A DNA stretch of 7,575 nt from JBJXFY01 sp046155815. Lineage in GTDB: Bacteria; Verrucomicrobiota; Verrucomicrobiia; Limisphaerales; CAIMTB01. This document shows positions 1-7,575 of the stretch, in pieces. The stretch lies in assembly GCA_046155815.1 (NCBI GenBank), contig JBJXFY010000156.1:1-7575 (forward strand), read 5' to 3'. Each line of letters begins with the position of its first letter. The first letter of the stretch is position 1. The notes below the pieces were generated by a model. It was not told the DNA's origin. It saw only the letters and a program-made list of their open reading frames with translations, and did no database searches. The translations under genes were made by a program, and so were the position numbers.

Positions 1-429
1 ACCGTCGCCAATAACTACGTCGATCATGGCCTTTATCAGATTTCACCAATCCTCTTCGAGCAGCTGTGTCATGAGTCAACCGGCCTCCGCCTCAGGAAGC
101 TGGACGTAATTGAATACGGTCCTCGGATAAGGAATTGGAGCTCCAAGGCAAAGCAGACCGACCAGACAGGCTTGGCCTCCAAATGGCATGTGGTGATCTA
201 TGTCGAGATTGAGAAGCTTCGGGACGACATTCAGGATTTGAAGGTTCAGCAACGCTCATACGACTCAACCTGGCAGCAACCGGCGTCCAAGCCCGCTGCT
301 TCCAGGCCGGGATTAAGCGAGACGCTCTTGAACTTGGTCCCCGGGTTGATTCGCGGTGCGGCTCGATTCTGGCGACGCAGAAGCTTTACGCTGGGAACAC
401 GCTACGCGAAAAAGAGGCTAGATGCGTGA
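1..429 (+). CDS. C-terminal part of a methyltransferase-like protein of polysaccharide loci (5' end outside window)
   Basis: The frame is open from base 1 to a TGA at 427-429, giving 142 residues of a protein whose start lies upstream of the window. The segment NNYVDHGLYQISPILFEQL (residues 4-22 of the visible part) resembles the 'HG-F/L-YQ-F/I-SP-LF' motif I associate with SAM-dependent methyltransferase-like proteins in surface-glycan gene clusters. A hydrophilic helix follows (EIEKLRDDIQDLKVQQ), then a basic C-terminus with an amphipathic stretch (LLNLVPGLIRGAARFWRRR) that could touch the membrane. No SAM-binding motif is visible because that part is missing, so the enzymatic role is an inference from the C-terminal motif alone. 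G+C is about 54%, far below the genes to its right, and codons such as ATA, TTA, TCA and AAT appear freely. This suggests recent transfer, as is common for glycan loci. Its stop lies 10 bases from the clpB stop (convergent), and no terminator hairpin is visible between them. Confidence 0.6.
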   Translation, partial: TVANNYVDHGLYQISPILFEQLCHESTGLRLRKLDVIEYGPRIRNWSSKAKQTDQTGLASKWHVVIYVEIEKLRDDIQDLKVQQRSYDSTWQQPASKPAASRPGLSETLLNLVPGLIRGAARFWRRRSFTLGTRYAKKRLDA

Positions 430-439
430 TGCACAGAAT

Positions 440-3049
<2,610 letters not shown>

Positions 3050-3055
3050 GTGCGG

Positions 3056-3083
3056 TGATTAGCGAGGCGCGTCCCGCCGTCAA
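3056..3083 (-). promoter_or_regulatory. Candidate promoter of clpB (possibly leaderless)
   Basis: Read on the minus strand, TTGACG (3083-3078) is followed by 16 bases and then TAATCA (3061-3056), a fair sigma-70-like -35 and a weak -10. The -10 box ends only six bases before the clpB ATG, so transcription from it would begin at or very near the start codon. That fits the absence of a ribosome-binding site in front of clpB. The -10 match is poor, and this is a prediction from pattern alone. Confidence 0.35.
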
Positions 3084-3087
3084 GCCC

Positions 3088-3100
3088 ACCGCATTGCGGT
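3088..3100. promoter_or_regulatory. 13-base palindrome upstream of clpB, possible operator
   Basis: ACCGCA-T-TGCGGT is a perfect 6-base inverted repeat around a single central base. It lies in the divergent spacer, four bases upstream of the candidate clpB -35 box. The half-site TGCGGT occurs again at 3051-3056, just before the clpB ATG, and a 7-base direct repeat CCCACCG flanks the area (3085-3091 and 3111-3117). The placement would suit a regulator controlling clpB, its divergent neighbour, or both. It matches no operator I can name; it is not the HrcA/CIRCE sequence. Confidence 0.3.
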
Positions 3101-3172
3101 CCGCGAACATCCCACCGGCGCGGGGCGCGCGGGCCGTTGCCAAACCGGGCCCCGCTTCCCATCGTTGCCCGT

Positions 3173-3547
3173 GTGACGAAGCCGCTGGCCCTGCTCCTCC
3201 ACGAACGCCTGCACCCGGGCGCGAAGCTCGCGGGGCGCTTTGACGAGCTGGGCTACCGCGTGAAGCCGCTTTCCGACCCGGCCCGGCTCGTGACGGAGGC
3301 GCGGACGGAGAAGCCCATGGTGATCGTGGCCGACCTCGCGCAACGGCGGCCCGGCCTGCTCGAGGCGATCAGCGAGCTGCACCGCGGGGCGGACACGGCG
3401 CACATCCCGGTGATCGGGTATCTGACGCGCGACGACGGCCCGGCGCGGGAGGAGGCCGCCGCGGCCGGGGTGCGCGTGGTGGCGACGGACGCCACCGTGG
3501 TCGCGCACCTGCCGCAGTTCCTCGAGCTGGCGCTGCACGTGGAATGA
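3173..3547 (+). CDS. Stand-alone receiver-like (CheY-fold) protein with degenerate active site
   Basis: This is a 124-residue single-domain protein with the alternating strand/helix pattern of a response-regulator receiver: strand LALLL (5-9), strand MVIVAD (49-54), strand IPVIGYLT (78-85) and strand VRVVATD (100-106). Asp54 sits where the phosphorylated Asp is expected and Thr85 where the conserved Thr is. The acidic pair after strand 1 is replaced by His10-Glu11, and the conserved Lys after strand 5 appears to be Asp106. Phosphorylation switching may therefore be altered or lost. There is no output domain, so it would act by protein contact. I chose GTG 3173 because family-like sequence begins there; an in-frame TTG at 3137 would add 12 poorly structured residues. 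It is divergent from clpB, sharing a 123-base spacer, and converges on the SGNH gene. A functional link to stress response is only positional. No Shine-Dalgarno sequence is visible. The gene is probably real because its third codon positions are strongly G/C-biased. Confidence 0.75.
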   Translation: MTKPLALLLHERLHPGAKLAGRFDELGYRVKPLSDPARLVTEARTEKPMVIVADLAQRRPGLLEAISELHRGADTAHIPVIGYLTRDDGPAREEAAAAGVRVVATDATVVAHLPQFLELALHVE

Positions 3548-3569
3548 GGGTGACCGGGCCCTCTCACCC
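3548..3569. terminator. Weak hairpin between convergent genes
   Basis: GGGTGA (3548-3553) and TCACCC (3564-3569) form a perfect 6-base stem with a 10-base loop containing the palindrome GGGCCC. It starts directly after the stop codon of the receiver-like gene and overlaps the stop codon of the opposing SGNH gene. No run of T follows on either strand, so it is not a classical intrinsic terminator. At best it would pause polymerase from both sides or assist factor-dependent ending. Confidence 0.25.
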
Positions 3570-4529
3570 GCGCGTCGCCTTCCCGACGCCGGCCTCGCGC
3601 AGGCGGCGCAGCAGCCGCTCCGTCCGCCATTCCGCGCCGGCCGCGTTGACGTGGTAGGTGAGGTCGAAGCCCAGCGACCGGCCGAAGACGTGGTCGCGCG
3701 GTTCGCCGAGGAGCGTCACGCCGGGCAGCGCGGCGAGCTCGGCGCGCAGGCGCTCCACCGCCGGTTCTGCGGGCGCAAACGCCTCGTCCACGATGGCCGG
3801 CCAGGACACGAAGAACCGCGCGCCGCGACGGCCGGCCAGATCCGCAAAGGAAGCCAGCTCCCGGCCGAAGCGCGGGTTGAGAGGCCCGGCCCGCGGCGGC
3901 GTGAACACCGGGTCGCCCGCCGGCAGGGCGGCCATCGTCGCGGGCACGCCATGATGCCCGCGATAGTCCCCCGCCGCGGTGAAGCCTGTCCGCGAGTACC
4001 ACGCTTCCGAGGGCGAGCGTGCGGCCTCCGGCCCGAGCCACGGCTGCGAACGCCGCACCGCCGCCCCGAGAATGCCCAGCGCCTCCTCGTCGAGGAACCG
4101 CCGCCACCGGCGCGCGGGCAGATGGAGCGCGCTCGCGGGCCGGAACTCGAGCAGCTGCCGCAGCGCCGTCACGTTGCCGGCCACGACGTACTGGTCGTAC
4201 TCGAGGAAGAGGACCACCATGTCTCCCTGGCCGACCGCGCCCGCGGCCTCATTCAACATGAAGTCGCCGCCCAGCCCGGCGGCGAGGCCCATGTTCACCA
4301 CGGTCAGCCCGGTCTCCCGTTCGAGGCGGCCGGAGTCGAAGCCGAAGGCCACGTTCGAGCCGCCCAGCAGGATCAGCCGCGGCGGGCGCGTCGTGGCAAG
4401 CCGCCGGTGCTTCTCGATCGTGGCCGCGAGGTAGTTCCCCTGCCCCGGCATGTCCGGCCGGTACAGCAGCGCGAAGACCACGCCCTGCAGCGCAAGGAAC
4501 GCGGCGATGCGGAGCAGGAAGCGGGGCAT
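3564..4529 (-). CDS. Membrane-anchored SGNH-hydrolase-like partner of the MBOAT acyltransferase
   Basis: The 321-residue product begins with one hydrophobic segment (about 3-23), predicting a periplasmic domain tethered to the inner membrane, as in AlgJ/AlgX- and DltD-like partners of MBOAT proteins. The first SGNH block appears as LILLGGSNVAFGFDS (52-66), with Ser58 as candidate nucleophile in GGSN rather than the textbook GDS. The last block is FDLTYHVNAAG (288-298), giving Asp289 and His293 as the likely rest of a Ser-Asp-His triad. By analogy with AlgI/AlgX and PatA/PatB systems it would take an acyl group from the MBOAT protein and place it on a glycan; the substrate is unknown. The ATG at 4529 lies two bases after the MBOAT stop with no ribosome-binding site, so translation is probably coupled. 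The open frame runs on upstream, but that part overlaps the MBOAT gene in another frame and has no family resemblance. Confidence is high for the gene, moderate for the role. Confidence 0.82.
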   Translation of the reverse strand: MPRFLLRIAAFLALQGVVFALLYRPDMPGQGNYLAATIEKHRRLATTRPPRLILLGGSNVAFGFDSGRLERETGLTVVNMGLAAGLGGDFMLNEAAGAVGQGDMVVLFLEYDQYVVAGNVTALRQLLEFRPASALHLPARRWRRFLDEEALGILGAAVRRSQPWLGPEAARSPSEAWYSRTGFTAAGDYRGHHGVPATMAALPAGDPVFTPPRAGPLNPRFGRELASFADLAGRRGARFFVSWPAIVDEAFAPAEPAVERLRAELAALPGVTLLGEPRDHVFGRSLGFDLTYHVNAAGAEWRTERLLRRLREAGVGKATRG

Positions 4530-4531
4530 GG

Positions 4532-5950
4532 CTAGAATTGAAAATAGATGAACTCCGCCACGCGCTTCGTGCCGCCGATGAGGATCGCCCAGCACAGCAG
4601 CGTGTACAGCGCCCACCGGAGCGCGACGGGCCGGCGCGGCAGGTCGAGCACGTTCCAGCGCTCGCGCGTCAGCCATTCCGTAAGCAGCAGCCCGGCCACG
4701 CCGGCGACGAGCCACGGATGCGCCGCCGCGAGCGCCGCCAGTTCGGCCCAGAAGCCGCCCGTCAGCACGCCGCCCGCCAGCCGCGCGTAGATGGTGAAGG
4801 CTTCCTCGGCCGTGGTGACGCGGAACATCACCCAGGCCAGCGTCACCAGCGTGAACGTCTGCAGCACCCGGCCCGCGCGCCGGAACCCGCCGCCGGCCTC
4901 GCGCAGGCCGAGGGCGCGCTCGCCCAGCAGCAACAGGCCGTGCATCAGTCCCCACAGCACGAAGTGCCACGCCGCGCCGTGCCACAGGCCGCTGGCCAGC
5001 GTGGTCAGCAGCACGTTGCGCGCGACCTGCCGGCCCGTCCCGCGCCCGCCGCCGAGCGGGACGTACAGGTAGTCGCGGAACCAGGTGCTCATCGAGACGT
5101 GCCAGCGCCGCCAGAATTCCGTGACCGACGCGCTGAAGTACGGCAGCGCAAAGTTGCGCATCAGGTCGATGCCGAACAGCCGGCCGCAGCCCGCCGCGAT
5201 GTCCGAGTAGCCGCTGAAGTCGCAGTAGATCTGGAACGCGAAGGCCAGCGTCCCCGCGGCCAGCAGCGCCGCCGACACCCCGCCGGGCGACGCGTACGCC
5301 GCGTCGGCCAGCGCGCCGAGATTGTCCGCCAGCAGCATCTTCTTCACGAAGCCCCACAGCATCAGCCGCAGCCCGGACTCGGCCTGCGCCCGGTCAAACT
5401 TCCGCGCCTCAAGGAACTGCGGCAGCAGGTGCGACGCGCGCTCGATGGGGCCGGCGACGAGCTGCGGGAAGAACGTCACGAACGACAGGTAGGCCGCCAG
5501 GTCGCGGCGCGGCGCAAACTGCCCGCGGTAGATGTCCAGCGTGTAGCTGAGCGTCTGGAACGTGTAGAAGCTGATGCCGACCGGGAGGATGATCTGCAGC
5601 GGCAGCGTCGGCACGTCCACGCCCACCGTCGCGAGCGCCAGCACGAGGCTGTCCACAAAGAAGCCGAAGTACTTGAAGAAGCCGAGCAGGCCGAGGTTGA
5701 AGACGAGGCTGAAGCCCAGCAGAAGCCGGCGGCGGGCCGGCGAGCGGGCGGCGGCGAGCGCGCCGCCCACGGCGTAGTCCACCAGCGCCGAGGCCACCAT
5801 CAGCCCGCAGAACCGCCAGTCCCACCAGCCGTAGAAGACGAGGCTGGCGGCGACGAGCACGCCGTTCTGCCACCGCGCGCCGCGCCCCAGCCAGTGCAGC
5901 GCGAACACGCACGGCAGGAACAGCAGGAACGCGAGCGACGCGAAGGACAT
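4532..5950 (-). CDS. MBOAT-family membrane-bound O-acyltransferase (AlgI-like)
   Basis: The 472-residue polytopic inner-membrane protein has about 10-12 hydrophobic segments and the size of AlgI. Family signatures are clear: SLVFYGWWDWRF (36-47), LPVGISFYTFQTLSYTLDIYRG (122-143), FFPQLVAGPIERASHLLPQF (160-179), FQIYCDFSGYSDIAAG (239-254), FWRRWHVSMSTWFRDYLYVPLGG (279-301) and LWHGAAWHF (322-330), ending in the typical FIYFQF. His324 in LWHG matches the catalytic His of AlgI (His322 in Pseudomonas) and His284 matches the second conserved His. Such proteins move acyl groups, usually acetyl, from a cytoplasmic donor across the membrane to an extracytoplasmic acceptor, working with an SGNH-type partner, which is the next gene. 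The ATG lies six bases after the stop of the upstream Glycoamylase-family gene, so the three genes look co-transcribed. No alginate genes are nearby, so an alginate role is not supported; cellulose, another exopolysaccharide or a glucan are all possible acceptors. Confidence 0.95.
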   Translation of the reverse strand: MSFASLAFLLFLPCVFALHWLGRGARWQNGVLVAASLVFYGWWDWRFCGLMVASALVDYAVGGALAAARSPARRRLLLGFSLVFNLGLLGFFKYFGFFVDSLVLALATVGVDVPTLPLQIILPVGISFYTFQTLSYTLDIYRGQFAPRRDLAAYLSFVTFFPQLVAGPIERASHLLPQFLEARKFDRAQAESGLRLMLWGFVKKMLLADNLGALADAAYASPGGVSAALLAAGTLAFAFQIYCDFSGYSDIAAGCGRLFGIDLMRNFALPYFSASVTEFWRRWHVSMSTWFRDYLYVPLGGGRGTGRQVARNVLLTTLASGLWHGAAWHFVLWGLMHGLLLLGERALGLREAGGGFRRAGRVLQTFTLVTLAWVMFRVTTAEEAFTIYARLAGGVLTGGFWAELAALAAAHPWLVAGVAGLLLTEWLTRERWNVLDLPRRPVALRWALYTLLCWAILIGGTKRVAEFIYFQF

Positions 5951-5956
5951 CGCCGG

Positions 5957-7282
5957 TCACGCCGCGCGGACGCCCGCCCGCCGCATCCCTTCACGCGCCG
6001 CGGGGTCGCGGCCGAAGGTCTTCCAGACCCAGCCATCGCGGAGGTTCGCCGCCATCAGCGCCGTGATGCCCACGTCAATGCCAAGGATGTCGGGGTTGTT
6101 CCAGTCCGTGTGCGGGTTCCACGCGTCCACGAAGCCGTGGCGCTTCCAGACGCGCGCGGTGTGGACGTCGCGCTGGTGCCGGAGCGTGCGCAGGCACTCG
6201 CGCGGCAGGAAGGGCAGCGACCCCGCGGCGGCGCAGGGCACGATGGTCCCGTCCAGCGGCCCCATGTCCGGCGGCCCGCCCCACGCGACGTAGCCCTTTT
6301 CCGAGTCGCTGGAAGTCACCCCCCACAGATCCTCGCTCCACTTCGGGAAGCGGTCGCGGCGGCGCAGGCTCCAGCGCAGGTGCGCGCGCGTGGCGGCGAC
6401 GGAGTTGGCGAACCAGTCCACGCCGTCGTCCACCGTGCCGCGGAAATCGAACCACGCGTGGCTGAACTGGTGGACGAACAGCGGCGCGGGCGAGAACACG
6501 AAGCGCTCACCCTCGTGCTCCTGCACCGGCCGCGTCCACGCCCGCCACGTCGCCGCCGGCAGCGGGTGCGTCGGCGAGGCGAGGCCGAGGAGGTGCAGCA
6601 TCTTCAGCTCGCAGTAGTGGTCCCAGCGCGACTTGAGGAAGCCGTCCTCGGGCTTCCAGCCCATCGAGATCGTCTCGCCGCCGTTCAGGAACCACGGCCA
6701 GTCCATGCGCTCGTGCAGCCCGGTGGCGAGCCGGCGGATCTCCGCGTCGCCGTCGAAGTGCGCGCGGCACGTCAGCACGCCGAGCATGAGCAGCGTCGAG
6801 TCAATCGAGGACAGCTCGCAGTTCCAGACGCGCTCGCCGTTCGCCCAGTCCACGAAGTGGAAGAAGAAACCGCGGTGCTGCGGCTGCCGGTCGTGCAGGA
6901 AACGCAGCGTGCGCCGGACCTGCGCCTCCAGTTCGGCCTTCGGCGCGTGGCCGCGCGCGTGGCCGAGGCACAGCATCGTGAGCCCGAAGCCTGTCGCCGC
7001 GATGCTCGCGATGCCGCGGCTGTCCGCCTCGCCGTCGGCGCGGGCGCGGTCGAGGACGTGGCCCGTGACCGGATGCGCGCGCTCGCGGAAGAAGGCCAGC
7101 GCCGTGCGCTCGAACTCTTCCAGCAGCCGGCCGTCGGCGCGGCCCGGGCGGAAGCCGTCGAGCGGATAGCGCGGCGTCCCGGCCGCGGTGACGCGTGGGG
7201 CAAGCAGCAGCCCGCCGCCAGACGCGAGGCGGCGCAGCGCGGCGCGGCGGGACAGCGGACTGGCGTAGGCCTTGGAAAGCAC
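5957..7282 (-). CDS. Exported Glycoamylase-family protein (PF10091-like), possible beta-glucan hydrolase
   Basis: The 441-residue product fits the Glycoamylase (formerly DUF2329, COG5368) family over nearly its full length. Recognisable blocks are HPVTGHVLDR (70-79), SIAATGFGLTMLCLG (93-107), GFFFHFVDWANGERVW (138-153), ELSSIDSTLLMLGVL (156-170), DHYCELKMLHLLGLASPTHP (221-240), LFVHQFSHAWFDFRG (268-282), WGVTSSDSEKGYVAWG (320-335), DGTIVPCAAAGSLPFLP (344-360), GFVDAWNP (383-390) and GIDVGITALMAANLRDG (401-417). Conserved acids include Glu156, Asp161, Glu225 and Asp344; I cannot assign the catalytic pair. Known relatives include bacterial endo-beta-1,2-glucanases (GH144) and the cyclising domain of cyclic beta-1,2-glucan synthase, so the name 'glucoamylase' may mislead. 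The N-terminus SRRAALRRLASGGGLLLAP resembles a twin-arginine leader, predicting export; the hydrophobic part is short and cleavage is uncertain. The start is GTG 7282; a CTG at 7291 is the only nearby alternative before an in-frame stop. It is the first gene of the likely operon with the MBOAT and SGNH genes. Confidence 0.88.
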   Translation of the reverse strand: MLSKAYASPLSRRAALRRLASGGGLLLAPRVTAAGTPRYPLDGFRPGRADGRLLEEFERTALAFFRERAHPVTGHVLDRARADGEADSRGIASIAATGFGLTMLCLGHARGHAPKAELEAQVRRTLRFLHDRQPQHRGFFFHFVDWANGERVWNCELSSIDSTLLMLGVLTCRAHFDGDAEIRRLATGLHERMDWPWFLNGGETISMGWKPEDGFLKSRWDHYCELKMLHLLGLASPTHPLPAATWRAWTRPVQEHEGERFVFSPAPLFVHQFSHAWFDFRGTVDDGVDWFANSVAATRAHLRWSLRRRDRFPKWSEDLWGVTSSDSEKGYVAWGGPPDMGPLDGTIVPCAAAGSLPFLPRECLRTLRHQRDVHTARVWKRHGFVDAWNPHTDWNNPDILGIDVGITALMAANLRDGWVWKTFGRDPAAREGMRRAGVRAA

Positions 7283-7310
7283 GGCGGGCAGCTTGCTGGA
7301 AGCCCGCCGT
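7281..7310. repeat. Perfect 9-base inverted repeat over the operon start
   Basis: ACGGCGGGC (7281-7289) and GCCCGCCGT (7302-7310) are exact reverse complements separated by 12 bases. On the minus strand the second arm ends with the first two bases of the GTG start codon of the Glycoamylase-family gene. As RNA it would be a stable GC-rich stem that could hide the start codon; as DNA it could be an operator. There is no T run, so it is not a terminator. The rest of the divergent spacer (7311-7449) shows no convincing promoter by eye and is uniformly GC-rich. Confidence 0.5.
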
Positions 7311-7449
7311 CACGGCCAGCGCGCAGCCGCCGGATGGACGGCAGGCGGAAGCCGCCCATTCCCTGAACCCGCCTCTTCACGCCGACGCCCGGCCGCCCGG
7401 CGCGCACCCCGCCATTGGCGCGTCGGCCCGGCCGCCTCATGCTCGGCCC

Positions 7450-7575
7450 GTGTTCCGCCGCCGCCCCGATCCCGACCGCGAGCGCTACTACCTCCTGCCC
7501 GCGATGCAGCATGGCGCCCGGGAGAAGTTCCGTGCGCGGCTGGCTGCCGCAATCATCGTGGGGACCCTCGTGGCC
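7450..7575 (+). CDS. N-terminal part of a probable small membrane protein (3' end outside window)
   Basis: From GTG 7450 the frame is open to the end of the window, giving 42 residues. A charged N-terminus with RRRPDPDRERYYLLPAM (residues 3-19) and a basic patch (AREKFRARL, 23-31) lead into what looks like the start of a membrane helix (AAAIIVGTLVA, 32-42). The basic residues before the helix suggest an N-in orientation. Third codon positions are almost all G or C, unlike the overlapping frame that starts at ATG 7439, so this frame is the better one. I do not recognise a named family. It is divergent from the Glycoamylase-MBOAT-SGNH operon, with a 167-base spacer that could hold promoters for both directions. 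No Shine-Dalgarno sequence precedes the GTG, so the exact start is uncertain. Confidence 0.6.
   Translation, partial: MFRRRPDPDRERYYLLPAMQHGAREKFRARLAAAIIVGTLVA

Noticed and set aside
172..429. TTG at 172 as the start of a complete 85-residue gene
   Set aside because: The same frame is open to base 1 and the best family-like segment lies upstream of 172, so the gene is cut by the window edge.
430..439. Terminator between the left-edge gene and clpB
   Set aside because: The 10-base gap and neighbouring sequence contain no stem-loop followed by T residues on either strand.
3050..3172. CIRCE or sigma-32 heat-shock control element before clpB
   Set aside because: No TTAGCACTC/GAGTGCTAA repeat is present, and no CCCCAT-type -10 at suitable spacing follows the CTTGAC sequence.
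4530..5357. Upstream extension of the SGNH-like protein to a 597-residue fusion
   Set aside because: The extra part overlaps the MBOAT gene out of frame and is Arg/Ala/Gly-rich. A good ATG with a hydrophobic anchor immediately after it lies at 4529.
4538..7366. Open frame of 942 codons on the plus strand, antisense to the MBOAT and Glycoamylase-family genes
   Set aside because: The translation is dominated by Arg, Ala, Gln, Glu and Pro with no hydrophobic core. It spans two well-supported opposite-strand genes and their junction, so it is a composition artefact.
7439..7575. ATG 7439 in another frame as the start of the right-edge gene
   Set aside because: That frame encodes a Ser/Pro/Cys-rich sequence without G/C-biased third positions, while the GTG 7450 frame has typical codon use and a plausible membrane-protein N-terminus.

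Overview
This is a GC-rich window (about 70% G+C by eye across most of it) carrying six protein-coding genes and no RNA genes, insertion sequences or CRISPR arrays that I can see. The gene content, the GC-rich third codon positions, the Tat-type leader and the lack of a Shine-Dalgarno sequence at all six visible gene starts would suit a free-living verrucomicrobial or related bacterium. The phylum is an inference; there is no 16S or other marker here except clpB.

Left edge (1-429, + strand): the 3' end of a gene with much lower G+C (about 54%). It resembles the C-terminal part of a methyltransferase-like protein of surface-polysaccharide loci. It runs tail to tail into clpB with only 10 bases between the stop codons, and base composition changes sharply there.

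Centre left (440-3547): clpB, encoding a complete 869-residue AAA+ protein disaggregase, on the minus strand. It is divergently arranged with a 124-residue stand-alone receiver-like protein on the plus strand. The 123-base spacer holds a 13-base palindrome and a possible promoter so close to the clpB ATG that the transcript could be leaderless.

Centre right (3564-7282, minus strand): three tightly packed genes that look like one operon. In transcription order they are a Tat-exported Glycoamylase-family protein (possible beta-glucan hydrolase), an AlgI-type MBOAT O-acyltransferase, and a membrane-anchored SGNH-hydrolase-like protein. The gaps are 6 and 2 bases. The MBOAT plus SGNH pair is the known layout for O-acylation of glycans outside the cytoplasm. 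The Glycoamylase-family gene as first member suggests that the acylated polymer may be a glucan that the same operon also trims. I find this the most interesting part of the window. A perfect 9-base inverted repeat covers the region just before, and the first two bases of, the operon's GTG start.

Right edge (7450-7575, + strand): the first 42 codons of a divergent gene that probably encodes a small membrane protein. No stretch over 300 bases lacks a gene; the two largest gaps are 3050-3172 and 7283-7449.
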